The notes below the pieces were generated by a model. That model searched no databases. It saw only the letters and a program-made list of their open reading frames with translations, and had not been told where the DNA came from. Below, piece by piece: positions 1 through 7,755 of a DNA stretch of 64,000 nucleotides (within the stretch, counting starts at the first letter, position 1; every line of letters begins with the position of its first letter). The stretch is from an uncultured Clostridia bacterium. GTDB taxonomy: Bacteria > Bacillota > Clostridia > Christensenellales > Borkfalkiaceae. The DNA is taken from assembly GCA_934271735.1 (NCBI GenBank), contig CAKQSB010000004.1:101410-165409 (forward strand), read 5' to 3'. A program made the position numbers and the translations under genes.

Positions 1-398
1 TCGTAGAGGGCGTTGTCAAGGAAAACGACGGCGTTATCGATACTTTTATCGGCAGAAGCGATAAAAATCGCACTATGATGGCGGTTAAAGAGGACGGCAG
101 AAGGGCGGTTACGCATTACAAAGTCCTTAAACGTTACAAGGATTACACTTATATGGAATTTTCGCTCGAAACGGGCAGAACACACCAGATAAGGGTACAT
201 ACGAAATATATAGGGCATCCCATCGTCGGCGACCCCGTTTACGGATATAAAAATCAGAAATTTAAGTTAAACGGGCAGCTTCTGCACGCTTACAAGCTGG
301 AACTTACCCATCCCTCTACGGGCGAAAGAATGACTTTCGAAGCCCCTCTTCCCGATTATTTTCAGGACATTTTATCTAAGCTCGACAAACAACAATAA
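1..398 (+). CDS. RluA-family pseudouridine synthase, C-terminal part
   Basis: The open frame enters from the left edge (first full codon at base 3) and ends with TAA at 396-398, so only about 131 C-terminal residues are seen. The stretch GRTHQIRVHTKYIGHPIVGD followed by PVYG is the conserved C-terminal block of the RluA/RluC/RluD family, which convert uridine to pseudouridine in large-subunit rRNA; the later LLHAYKLELTHPSTGE segment is also typical. The catalytic aspartate region lies outside the window, so RluD cannot be separated from its paralogues. An ATG at 75 is internal to the family domain and is not the start. A terminator with a copy of the dispersed TATAAGTCGATTA word follows. Confidence 0.9.
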   Translation, partial: VEGVVKENDGVIDTFIGRSDKNRTMMAVKEDGRRAVTHYKVLKRYKDYTYMEFSLETGRTHQIRVHTKYIGHPIVGDPVYGYKNQKFKLNGQLLHAYKLELTHPSTGERMTFEAPLPDYFQDILSKLDKQQ

Positions 399-402
399 AG
401 CA

Positions 403-486
403 ACCCGACAATCGATATTTTTCGCGCGTTAAACCTTTGAATAAATTTCAAAAGTCGCGCTATAAGTCGATTATCGGGTCTTTTTA
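403..486 (+). terminator. Terminator-like inverted repeat between convergent genes
   Basis: ACCCGACAATCGA at 403-415 pairs, with one mismatch, with TCGATTATCGGGT at 467-479, which is followed by CTTTTT. The 51-base loop is long. The right arm of the stem is itself part of the dispersed repeat word. Confidence 0.5.
461..477 (+). repeat. Dispersed motif copy 1 (TATAAGTCGATTATCGG)
   Basis: Exact 17-base match to the longest common form of the motif. It lies between the 3' ends of the RluA-family gene and the AAA ATPase gene. The identity with copy 6, inside the glycosyltransferase gene, extends six further bases to the left. Confidence 0.85.
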
Positions 487-505
487 TAAATTGTATTCTA
501 TACCG

Positions 506-1897
506 CTATTTAAAAATCCGTTCAATTGATTGAACTTGTTTGTTTTCGATTTCCTTATGATTGAACGATTTCATAAATCTTTTCAGTAAAAACGCGCAAA
601 AATACGGAAACGTATATATATTATCGTCATAACCTATATTGTTTGCCGAAAGCTTAAAACCGTAAGAAACGTCGGGGTATTTGTCGGACGAAATAAGCGT
701 TCTTAAAGATTTCGAGCGACCGCTTTTCGCTTTTACCTCCACCGGTATAAGATTATCCGCAGAACGGATAAAAAAGTCTTCCTCGAGAGTTCCGTTTTCT
801 TTTTTATAATAATAAAGTTTATATCCCGATTTAACCAAAGCTTCGCCCGCGATATTTTCGTAAAGCGCACCTTTATAAACTCCGAGATTCTTATTCGCAC
901 GCAAATCTTCCTGCGATTCCTCGTCTAAAAGAGAGACAAGCAAACCCGTATCGCAAAAATACAGTTTGAATTTATCCGTATCGCAGTTTCCTGAAAGAGG
1001 AAGCTCGACATCGCTCAGGCAATAACATATATTTACGATTCCCGCGTCCGCAAGCCACTCCGCGCAACCGCGATAATCTCGGAATCTCGCGTCCTTTTCC
1101 ACCTTTGAAATCTGAAATTTTTTGTTTTCTTTAGCAAGCTGAGAAGCAATGCTGTTGAAGACGTTCAGTATTCTCGTCTGATCCACGCCTTGCGCGTATT
1201 TCCTTATATCTTCTTTATAATCCGCAATAAGCTGGCGCTGAGTATCGAGAGACCCCTCGAAAGAGCCTTTTTCGATATATTCTTTAACAACCGCGGGCAT
1301 ACCGCCGAGAACGACGTATTCAAGAAAAACTCCGTGATAAACGGACATTTCTACGTCGCTGAAAGGCGTGAGCGTTTGCATATGCGAAAGCATATTTTCT
1401 ATCGTGTCGCCTGCATAGCCTTTTGCCCACAAAAACTCCTCGAAATCCATAGAATACATTTCGTAATCGGTTTTGTAACCCACGCTGTTGCTTTCGATTC
1501 GCTTATAATTAACGCCGAGCATAGATCCGCTGCAAATAACGTCAAACCGCCCGTCTTCTTTAAAGAATTTCAAAGACGTGGCTATTTCGGGAAACTCGGT
1601 TATTTCGTCAAAGAAAATAAGCGTTTTTCCGTCGATAAATTTTTCGGACGGATTTAATAATGAAATATTTTTTATAATCGCCGAAGCGGAATATCCGTCG
1701 GCGGTTATTTTTTTATACTTTTCGTCTCTGACAAAGTTTATCTCGATAAAACTTTCGTAACCGGCGTTTTTCGCAAAATGTTTTATCGATTCCGTTTTCC
1801 CGACTTGTCGGCAACCTTTAACAATCAAAGGCTTTCTGTCCTCATCGGCTTTCCATTTTATTAAAAAATCGTCGATTTTACGTTTCAAATACGCCAT
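506..1897 (-). CDS. AAA-family ATPase with DUF4143 C-terminal domain
   Basis: A protein of about 463 residues. The N-terminal half carries a P-loop, GCRQVGKTES, and a Walker B-like strand LIFFDEIT, as in the AAA_14 group. The C-terminal half, with LKLYFCDTGLL-like and GALYENIAGEALVKSGYKLYYY segments, matches the DUF4143 nuclease-like fold with EVKAKSGRS. Such proteins are common in gut Firmicutes and Bacteroidota and have no firm role; toxin-antitoxin or element-associated roles have been suggested. I chose the ATG at 1897 (MAYLKRK) because the family begins there and GGGAG lies upstream. The longer frame to 2020 would read through the direct repeats at 1967-2049 and is unlikely. The gene stands alone and converges on the RluA-family gene. 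Confidence 0.8.
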   Translation of the reverse strand: MAYLKRKIDDFLIKWKADEDRKPLIVKGCRQVGKTESIKHFAKNAGYESFIEINFVRDEKYKKITADGYSASAIIKNISLLNPSEKFIDGKTLIFFDEITEFPEIATSLKFFKEDGRFDVICSGSMLGVNYKRIESNSVGYKTDYEMYSMDFEEFLWAKGYAGDTIENMLSHMQTLTPFSDVEMSVYHGVFLEYVVLGGMPAVVKEYIEKGSFEGSLDTQRQLIADYKEDIRKYAQGVDQTRILNVFNSIASQLAKENKKFQISKVEKDARFRDYRGCAEWLADAGIVNICYCLSDVELPLSGNCDTDKFKLYFCDTGLLVSLLDEESQEDLRANKNLGVYKGALYENIAGEALVKSGYKLYYYKKENGTLEEDFFIRSADNLIPVEVKAKSGRSKSLRTLISSDKYPDVSYGFKLSANNIGYDDNIYTFPYFCAFLLKRFMKSFNHKEIENKQVQSIERIFK

Positions 1898-1966
1898 TTT
1901 ACGTGTAATTCTCCCGTTATTTCTACAATTATTATAACACAAAAAATCGGCACCGTCAAGGCTTCT

Positions 1967-2049
1967 CACATTTTTATAGCGAATTTCAGGGCAATTTCCC
2001 ACATTTTTATCGCGAATCACGGCGGATTTCTCACATTTTTATAGCGAAT
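1967..2049. repeat. Three direct repeats of CACATTTTTATAGCGAAT
   Basis: The unit CACATTTTTAT(A/C)GCGAAT occurs at 1967, 2000 and 2032, with a period of 32-33 bases. Read on the minus strand it is TTCGCTATAAAAATGTGAGA. Regularly spaced short repeats like this occur at the ends of IS21-family elements, so this could be the relic of an IS end, or operators for the ATPase gene. No transposase is present. The surrounding 1898-2317 has no other recognisable feature except the leader of spoIVA. Confidence 0.6.
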
Positions 2050-2317
2050 ACGGATAATCACGTAAAAAAAACGGAGCGACCCGAAGATTAAATCAACGGG
2101 TGAATCGGCTCAATCGGGTTTCGGGGTAATCAATGTTGAGCTTTGTTTTGATCGATAATTTTAAGTTCGTTTTATCGTGAATTACGACTTATTATATATA
2201 TTCAAACGGTATTCAGCCCGTTTGACGAAGTTGATTTTAAAATCTGTAACCGAACGCATATTTCGACAGAAACGATAATAGTAATATATTGTAGCCACTG
2301 AAAATCAAGGAGTTTTT

Positions 2318-3787
2318 ATGGAAAAATACGATATTTACAGCGATATAAGCAAAAGGACGGGCGGAGATATTTACGTCGGCGTGGTAGGCCCGGTAAGGGT
2401 CGGCAAATCCACGTTCGTTAAAAGATTCGCCGAGCTTATGATTACGCCGAACATCGTCGGCAGAAATAAACAGAAAATAGCCACCGACGAGCTTCCGCAG
2501 TCGGGCGCGGGGAAAACCGTTACCACAACCGAGCCGAAATTTATTCCCGGCGAAGCCGTAAAAGTGACGTTCGGCGGAAAAACCACTGCTAAAATGCGGC
2601 TTATCGACTGCGTGGGATTTATGGTCGACGGAGCTATCGGACACGAGGAAAACGGCGAACCGAGAATGGTTCAGACCCCTTGGCAGGACGAACCCGTTCC
2701 GTTTGAAAAAGCGGCGGAAATCGGCACGGATAAGGTAATTTCCGAACATTCGACGATTGGCGTCGTCGTTACGACGGACGGAAGCATAACCGATATTCCG
2801 AGAGAAAATTACGAACAAGCCGAACAGCTCACCGTCGAAAAGCTTAAAGCACTCAACAAACCGTTCGTTATCGTTTTGAACACTAAAACTCCGCAGGACG
2901 AAAACACGCTCGCTCTTCGCGCCTCGCTCGAGGAAAAATACGGCGTTTCGGTTGTTTGTCTCGACGTTTTAACCTGCAACGAGGACGGTTTTGCCGCCGT
3001 TTTCGAAAAGGTTTTGTCCGAATTCCCCGTAAGGTCGGCAGACATAAAACTTCCCGACTGGCTTTGCGCTTTGCCGATAGAAAACAGAGCGATAAGCGAA
3101 ATTATTTCCGCCGTGAAAGAGGCTTCCTCCGCAATGGTTAAAATGAAGGACTGCCACAAGCTCGAAGAATCGCTCGCAAGCGTGGATAAAATTATCCCCG
3201 CAGGCATAAAAGCGGACGCGGGCGAGGGCAAAGTTACCGTAACCGTGAACACCGACAAGAGCTTGTTTTACGACGTCATCAGCGAAACCTGTGGCGAAAC
3301 TATCGACGGCGAATATAAACTTATGAGTTTTGTCCGCGACCTTTCCAAAGCGAAATGGGAGTACGACAGAATCCGTTCGGGGCTCGAAGCCGCCGACGCG
3401 AAAGGTTACGGCATAGTTCTTCCTTCCGAAAAGGACGTTAAAATCGGCGAGCCCGTTCTCGTTAAGCGAGGATCGGGGTATTCCGTAAGGGTAACCGCCG
3501 AAACGGAAAGTCTGCACGTCGTGAAAGTGGGGGTAAAAGCCTCGGTCGACCCCCTTTCGGGAACGAAAAAGCAGTGCGAGGACTTTATGGACTTTATCAC
3601 CTCGGAAACGGAAGAGGGAAAAGTTTCGGAAGCAAAGGTTTTCGGTCGCCCGCTCGGCGAGCTGGTTTTGGACGAAATCAACAGAAAAACCGGCGCAATG
3701 CCGGAAGAGACGCGCGGCAAATTAAAGCGCGCCGTAACCAAAATGGTCAACGACGGCAAATACAAGGTGTTGTATTTCGTTTACTGA
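2318..3787 (+). CDS. spoIVA: Stage IV sporulation protein A (spore coat ATPase)
   Basis: The 489-residue protein is close to the usual length of about 492. It starts MEKYDIYSDISKRTGGDIYVG and has the family P-loop GPVRVGKST at about residues 26-34. SpoIVA is a mother-cell ATPase that polymerises on the outer forespore surface and forms the basement layer on which the coat assembles. The conserved C-terminus ends in KYKVLYFVY, close to the family's typical end. AAGGAG sits about six bases before the ATG. It is monocistronic, with a strong terminator after it. A sigma-E promoter is expected from family knowledge; CATATTTCG at about 2260 is only a weak candidate. Presence of spoIVA supports an endospore-forming or formerly sporulating lineage. 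Confidence 0.97.
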   Translation: MEKYDIYSDISKRTGGDIYVGVVGPVRVGKSTFVKRFAELMITPNIVGRNKQKIATDELPQSGAGKTVTTTEPKFIPGEAVKVTFGGKTTAKMRLIDCVGFMVDGAIGHEENGEPRMVQTPWQDEPVPFEKAAEIGTDKVISEHSTIGVVVTTDGSITDIPRENYEQAEQLTVEKLKALNKPFVIVLNTKTPQDENTLALRASLEEKYGVSVVCLDVLTCNEDGFAAVFEKVLSEFPVRSADIKLPDWLCALPIENRAISEIISAVKEASSAMVKMKDCHKLEESLASVDKIIPAGIKADAGEGKVTVTVNTDKSLFYDVISETCGETIDGEYKLMSFVRDLSKAKWEYDRIRSGLEAADAKGYGIVLPSEKDVKIGEPVLVKRGSGYSVRVTAETESLHVVKVGVKASVDPLSGTKKQCEDFMDFITSETEEGKVSEAKVFGRPLGELVLDEINRKTGAMPEETRGKLKRAVTKMVNDGKYKVLYFVY

Positions 3788-3816
3788 TTTAAAACTCAAT
3801 TATTATTATCATAAAT

Positions 3817-3857
3817 AAAACCCCGAGGGTATGTCATTCTGACACCCTCGGGGTTTT
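3817..3857. terminator. Bidirectional intrinsic terminator
   Basis: AAAACCCCGAGGGT and ACCCTCGGGGTTTTT form a near-perfect stem with a 13-base loop. It serves spoIVA on the plus strand and the leucine-rich-repeat gene on the minus strand. Confidence 0.9.
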
Positions 3858-3875
3858 TATGTTTTATATAGCTCG

Positions 3876-5891
3876 TTAAATCTCTACGTCCCCGTCAGTA
3901 CATTTTACAGTCGAAACTTGTGTTCCTGCAAAAATTCCGTCTGTATATATTTTCTTCCACTTTTCTATTGTTCCTTTAAAAATCACCTCCGTTAAATTAC
4001 CGCAATTGAGAAACGCCCATACTTCAACACTTATCATACTGTTTGGTATGGTTACACTTACTAAGTTATTACAATTCAAAAACGCCATTATTTCGATATC
4101 GGTAATGCTATCCGGTATGGTTATAGCTGTTAAACCGCTGCAGCCGGCAAATGCATTCTCCCCGATAGTTGTTACACTTCCATCTGAGGGGATAATACTG
4201 TTTTTACAACCCAATATAAGCATTTTTGTCGATTTCTCTATCAAGCAATTATTAACACCGTAATACACTTTATTTTCAGACGAAACATCTATTTTATCAA
4301 TATTTCCACAGCCTCCAAATGCGTAATACCCGATACTTGTCACGCTATCAGGTATTACCACGCTTGTTAAACTATCACAATCTGAGAATGCATCACCCCC
4401 AATGGTTGTCACTCCGTTAGATATCGCTGCATTTATTAAACTTTCGCAATTGGAAAAAGCTTGATGACCGATACTTGTCACACTATTCGGTATAATTATA
4501 CTCGTTAAACTGCGACAAAAAGCAAATGCTTTATCCCCAATACTTTTCACCATTCCGGGTATGACTATACTTGTTAGATTGTTGTTAGAGAAAAACGCAT
4601 AATTTCCAATTTTTATTACACTTCCATCCGATGGAATAATACTGTTTTTACACCCTAATACAAGGATTTTTGTTGATTTTTCTATTATACAATTATCAAC
4701 ACTATAATACACTTCATTTTCTGGCGCAACTTCTATCTTTTCAATGTTGCTAGCATCGCAAAGTACCTCATATCCAATACTTGTCACGCTGCTTGGTATT
4801 GTTATACTCGTTAAACTGTTACAATAGGAAAATACGCCTTCCCCAATACTTACCACACCGTTTGATATGGTTACACCGGCTAAATTAGAACAGCCAAAAA
4901 ACGCACCTTCATCAATACTTATCACGCAATTCGGTATGGTTATACTTGTTAAGTCATCACAATCGGCAAATGCGTATTTCCCGATACTTGTTACGCTTCC
5001 GTCTGAAGGAATAACGCTGTTTTCGCAACCTAATATAAGTGTTTTTGTCGATTTGTCTATCAAGCAATTATTAACACCGCAATACGCTTTATTTTCAGAT
5101 GAAACTTCTATCTTTTTAACTCTACCGCAGCTTCTAAAAGTGTTTTCTCCGATACTTTTCACACTTCCTGGAATAACCACACTCATTAAACTCCAACAAT
5201 TGAAGAAAGCCATATCCCCGATATTGGTCACACTTTCAGGTATTGTAACACTTGCCAAACACACACAATCGGAAAACGCCCCCCTTTCGATGCAAACCAC
5301 CCCATTAGGTATCGTCGCACTTATTAGACTATCACAACCACCGAATGCGTGTTCACCAATAATTGTCACACTATTCTGTATAATCACGCTCGTCAGATAA
5401 TAGCAATAAAGAAATGCGCTTTTCCCGATACTAACCACAGGCTTATTGTTATATGTCTTCGGTATAACAATTTCCGTAGGGTAAGTGTTTCCGTCATAAT
5501 CATCGCATTTTGCAACGGAATAACCGCTGCCATCATCAAGCAAAGTGAATTTAAACCACTTTGCGTCCGTAGGCTCTATATCTTCATCTGTTTCGCTTTC
5601 GGATTCACTACTGCTTTCCGAATCACTTTCATTTTCACTTTCTATTACACTTTCCGAACGGTATTCGCTTTCTGAAATTTTCTCGCTTTCTTTTAAACTT
5701 TCCGAAAAATTTTCGCTTTCTATATCTCCGTCCGTCATACTCTCAGGCGAGCTGTTATTATCATTTGAAACGGTAGAATAATGACTTTCACTGTTTTGCG
5801 AACCGTCACTCGGTCTACTCGGAACGCACGCGCTTCCGACAAGAGAAGCAATTACAACAACAATAATCAATATAAAAATACTTTTTTTCAT
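3876..5891 (-). CDS. BspA-like leucine-rich-repeat lipoprotein
   Basis: The 671-residue protein begins with a lipoprotein signal peptide with lipobox LVGSAC (Cys22). A low-complexity Ser/Glu/Asp linker of about residues 30-105 should extend the rest away from the membrane. From about residue 110 it consists of about 22-residue repeats of the type 'SVTSIGxxAFxxCxxLTSVxIP', the TpLRR/BspA (LRR_5) class, which form surface solenoids used for adhesion or binding. Three inserted segments ending in CLIDKSTKTLILGCENS-like sequence interrupt the array at regular spacing. Function beyond surface binding cannot be deduced. GAAAGGAG precedes the ATG and a consensus promoter lies just upstream. The repeats also create long meaningless frames on the opposite strand. 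Confidence 0.9.
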   Translation of the reverse strand: MKKSIFILIIVVVIASLVGSACVPSRPSDGSQNSESHYSTVSNDNNSSPESMTDGDIESENFSESLKESEKISESEYRSESVIESENESDSESSSESESETDEDIEPTDAKWFKFTLLDDGSGYSVAKCDDYDGNTYPTEIVIPKTYNNKPVVSIGKSAFLYCYYLTSVIIQNSVTIIGEHAFGGCDSLISATIPNGVVCIERGAFSDCVCLASVTIPESVTNIGDMAFFNCWSLMSVVIPGSVKSIGENTFRSCGRVKKIEVSSENKAYCGVNNCLIDKSTKTLILGCENSVIPSDGSVTSIGKYAFADCDDLTSITIPNCVISIDEGAFFGCSNLAGVTISNGVVSIGEGVFSYCNSLTSITIPSSVTSIGYEVLCDASNIEKIEVAPENEVYYSVDNCIIEKSTKILVLGCKNSIIPSDGSVIKIGNYAFFSNNNLTSIVIPGMVKSIGDKAFAFCRSLTSIIIPNSVTSIGHQAFSNCESLINAAISNGVTTIGGDAFSDCDSLTSVVIPDSVTSIGYYAFGGCGNIDKIDVSSENKVYYGVNNCLIEKSTKMLILGCKNSIIPSDGSVTTIGENAFAGCSGLTAITIPDSITDIEIMAFLNCNNLVSVTIPNSMISVEVWAFLNCGNLTEVIFKGTIEKWKKIYTDGIFAGTQVSTVKCTDGDVEI

Positions 5892-5913
5892 AATTTTATC
5901 TCCTTTCTGTCGT

Positions 5914-5942
5914 ATTATAAATCATTTGCAAAAAGCTGTCAA
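5914..5942 (-). promoter_or_regulatory. Sigma-A promoter of the LRR lipoprotein gene
   Basis: On the minus strand TTGACA (5942-5937), a 17-base spacer and TATAAT (5919-5914), a perfect consensus, ending about 22 bases before the start codon. Confidence 0.85.
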
Positions 5943-6023
5943 TCATTATAAATCAATTTGCAAACAAACATTCAAATTATTTAAGCAAATAAATTTAAGT
6001 CGAGCGTAGTCTACTGTACAATT

Positions 6024-6104
6024 ATGCTTTCAAAATTAAGCGATAAAGATAAAAAACTGATCAGCGATCTGGCAAAGGCTCTTTTGAAAATACAAAACAG
6101 TTGA
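6024..6104 (+). pseudogene. Possible remnant of a small regulator gene
   Basis: A 26-codon frame, MLSKLSDKDKKLISDLAKAL plus six residues, sits alone in the 477-base gap. It resembles the C-terminal tail of XRE-type regulators (LSxxDKxLIxxL), but no helix-turn-helix precedes it and there is no ribosome binding site. It is either a decayed gene end or chance. Confidence 0.25.
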
Positions 6105-6135
6105 AAATTTCAGAAATAAGAAGTAAAAACCCGTC

Positions 6136-6152
6136 TATAAGTCGATTATCGG
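6136..6152 (+). repeat. Dispersed motif copy 2 (TATAAGTCGATTATCGG)
   Basis: Exact 17-base copy. It sits in the loop of a short hairpin: AAAACCCG before it and CGGG after it, then a T-rich run, resembling a weak terminator. Confidence 0.85.
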
Positions 6153-6173
6153 GCAAATTTTAAAATAAACAAC

Positions 6174-6217
6174 AAAAAAGACCATTCTTTGTTTTAAACA
6201 TAAGGATAGTCTTTTTT
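6174..6217. terminator. Hairpin with A/T tracts
   Basis: AAAAAAGACCATTCTT pairs with AAGGATAGTCTTTTTT, with one mismatch and one wobble. It is symmetrical, so it could end transcripts in either direction; on the minus strand it lies downstream of the DUF6198 gene. Confidence 0.6.
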
Positions 6218-6268
6218 AATTTGTGTTTTGCGATGAAAGCTTTGCGGCTTATACAAAGGTCGTTACAT

Positions 6269-6316
6269 AACCCCTAATCCGTCGGCTTCGCCGCCTCCTT
6301 CGCCCCTTTTTAGGTT
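6269..6316. repeat. REP-like GC-rich palindromic stretch
   Basis: A pyrimidine-rich segment with the palindrome GGCTTCGCC inside a 'CCCTAATCCGTC...CCTCCTTCGCCCC' context. It looks like the extragenic palindromes scattered in gut Firmicutes genomes. Only one copy is in the window, so the call is tentative. Confidence 0.3.
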
Positions 6317-6368
6317 TTACAATGTTATTTTAACGCTATCTGAAGGCGAAGTCTTTCTTGTTAATGCT

Positions 6369-7124
6369 TTACACATTGTCCTCTTTTGTCGGTTGATAAC
6401 GTTCTTTATCCTTTGAACGGCTGATTTTTTGATCCAGGGAGAAAAGGGCGGCGAATTTCGGAAAAGTCGGTTGAAAATCAAAGAGATTATCAAGCAATTT
6501 CGAAAAAACGCCTATTATCGTTCCGTTGATAATAGTCATAACGAGAGTTCCCCAGCCGATTCCCTCGAGTTTACCGAAGAACGCGAAAGTCATAATCACG
6601 CTTGCCGTAAGGCACGAAAGATCGACGATTGTTTTTAAAACCGACAGTTTTATAGAGTATCTGACAGAAACTGCTTTTACGAAAAAGTCATACACCTGCG
6701 GATAGAGATAGGTTTTGAAAAACAATGCGATGGAAAAAGAGGTTAAAATTACGCCGCAAATAAACATTACTATTCTGAGCCACAAATCGAAACTTCCCGG
6801 CGGGGTTATCGACGGGTCGAAACAAGGAATTTTTCGCCACAAATCGAGGACAAAACCATAAACAAGACACGTTACAAAGGAAAAAAGGTAAACAAACTTG
6901 AATTTTCGCAATACAATACACAAAACAATAAACACACCCGCTTGAATAACATATTCCGCCTGACCGAAAGTGAGTACGCCCGTTTTCAGGCTCAACAAAT
7001 ACGCCGGCGCGACAATCATCGAAATTCCGAAATCCGCGGCGGTGAGCATTGCAACCGCGAACGCAAGCAGAATTATCGCAATAAAATAGGTTATCTCGCT
7101 TGAAAATTTTAGTTTTTTCTTCAT
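6369..7124 (-). CDS. DUF6198 (YitT/YczE-like) integral membrane protein
   Basis: About 251 residues with roughly five to six hydrophobic segments. Features such as AADFGISMIVAPAYLLS near the N-terminus and TYLYPQVYDFFVKAV place it with the YczE/YitT-like DUF6198 membrane proteins, whose transported or sensed molecule is unknown. The ATG at 7124 is preceded by CGGAG at good spacing. Starting at the next in-frame ATG upstream (7217) would read through a terminator hairpin and is rejected. An upstream promoter followed by that hairpin suggests attenuation, and a nearer TATAAT at 7166-7161 may provide unregulated transcription. Confidence 0.65.
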   Translation of the reverse strand: MKKKLKFSSEITYFIAIILLAFAVAMLTAADFGISMIVAPAYLLSLKTGVLTFGQAEYVIQAGVFIVLCIVLRKFKFVYLFSFVTCLVYGFVLDLWRKIPCFDPSITPPGSFDLWLRIVMFICGVILTSFSIALFFKTYLYPQVYDFFVKAVSVRYSIKLSVLKTIVDLSCLTASVIMTFAFFGKLEGIGWGTLVMTIINGTIIGVFSKLLDNLFDFQPTFPKFAALFSLDQKISRSKDKERYQPTKEDNV

Positions 7125-7201
7125 TTTTTTCTCCGTTTTTCTTTTTTCGTTGTTAAATAGATTATACACACCGACAAATTTCCGCAAACAAATTTTTACA
7201 T

Positions 7202-7237
7202 AAAAAACGCCACACACCCGCTTAAGGGTGTATGGCG
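7202..7237 (-). terminator. Intrinsic terminator after rhaM / possible attenuator
   Basis: On the minus strand a 12-base stem (CGCCATACACCC with GGGTGTGTGGCG) is followed by TTTTTT. It lies downstream of the addB-addA-rhaM unit, but also about 40 bases after a separate consensus promoter, so it may attenuate the DUF6198 gene. Confidence 0.8.
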
Positions 7238-7284
7238 AAAAATGAGCGTCATCTCAGAAAAATCCATACCGATTTTGTAATTTC

Positions 7285-7313
7285 AGTATACTCCGATGCC
7301 TTTAAATTGTCAA
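7285..7313 (-). promoter_or_regulatory. Sigma-A promoter upstream of the 7.2-kb hairpin
   Basis: Minus strand TTGACA (7313-7308), 17 bases, TATACT (7290-7285). Transcription would start near 7278 and meet the terminator after about 40-75 bases, giving either a small RNA or an attenuated leader. Confidence 0.75.
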
Positions 7314-7426
7314 CGGATTTAATATGTTTTGTTTGCAAAAGTTCCTCATCAGGCAAAATAACGGGGAAGCCGTCTATTTGTTATTTGTTTTATTTGTAGC
7401 GGTTTTTAAGAAAACAGAAAGTTCAA

Positions 7427-7744
7427 TCAATTGAAATCGAAAACGCGGACGAGATGCGGCTGCGCGCCCGTTTCTTTGTCGAGCGGCATATCCATAACGT
7501 CTTTCATAAATTCGTTCCACCTTTTCACGACCTCGCTTTCCGACTGAACTTTCGCGGCGAAATTTACGCCCTTTTCACATTCGTAATAGCCGAAAATATC
7601 GTTTCCGTCAAGCCAGATAGAGTAGTTTTTTATGCCTGCGGCAGACAAAACGTCTTTCATTTCCTGCCATATTTCATTATGGCGTTTGATATATTCTTCT
7701 CTTTTTCCTTCTTTGAGCTTAGCTCTCCATGCGTATTTTTCCAT
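7427..7744 (-). CDS. rhaM: L-rhamnose mutarotase
   Basis: The 105-residue protein matches the RhaM (DUF718) family in length and sequence. MEKYAWRAKLKEGKREEYIKRHN carries the family His, and YSIWLDGNDIFGYYEC and WNEFMKDVMD are typical; it interconverts alpha- and beta-L-rhamnose. AAGGAG precedes the ATG. It starts 11 bases after the addA stop and so is probably co-transcribed with addB and addA, an odd partner. No other rhamnose genes are in the window, although the 1,2-propanediol-type dehydratase at 34-36 kb could use the downstream product of rhamnose fermentation. Confidence 0.9.
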   Translation of the reverse strand: MEKYAWRAKLKEGKREEYIKRHNEIWQEMKDVLSAAGIKNYSIWLDGNDIFGYYECEKGVNFAAKVQSESEVVKRWNEFMKDVMDMPLDKETGAQPHLVRVFDFN

Positions 7745-7755
7745 TGAAAACTCCT

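Noticed and set aside
4006..5781. Several plus-strand frames rich in repeated Leu/Ser/Thr
   Set aside because: They are antisense images of the leucine-rich repeats and the Ser/Glu linker of the minus-strand lipoprotein.
7200..7280. TPP or guanidine riboswitch in the DUF6198 leader
   Set aside because: CTGAGA and ACG-containing loops occur but the remaining conserved elements of either class are missing.
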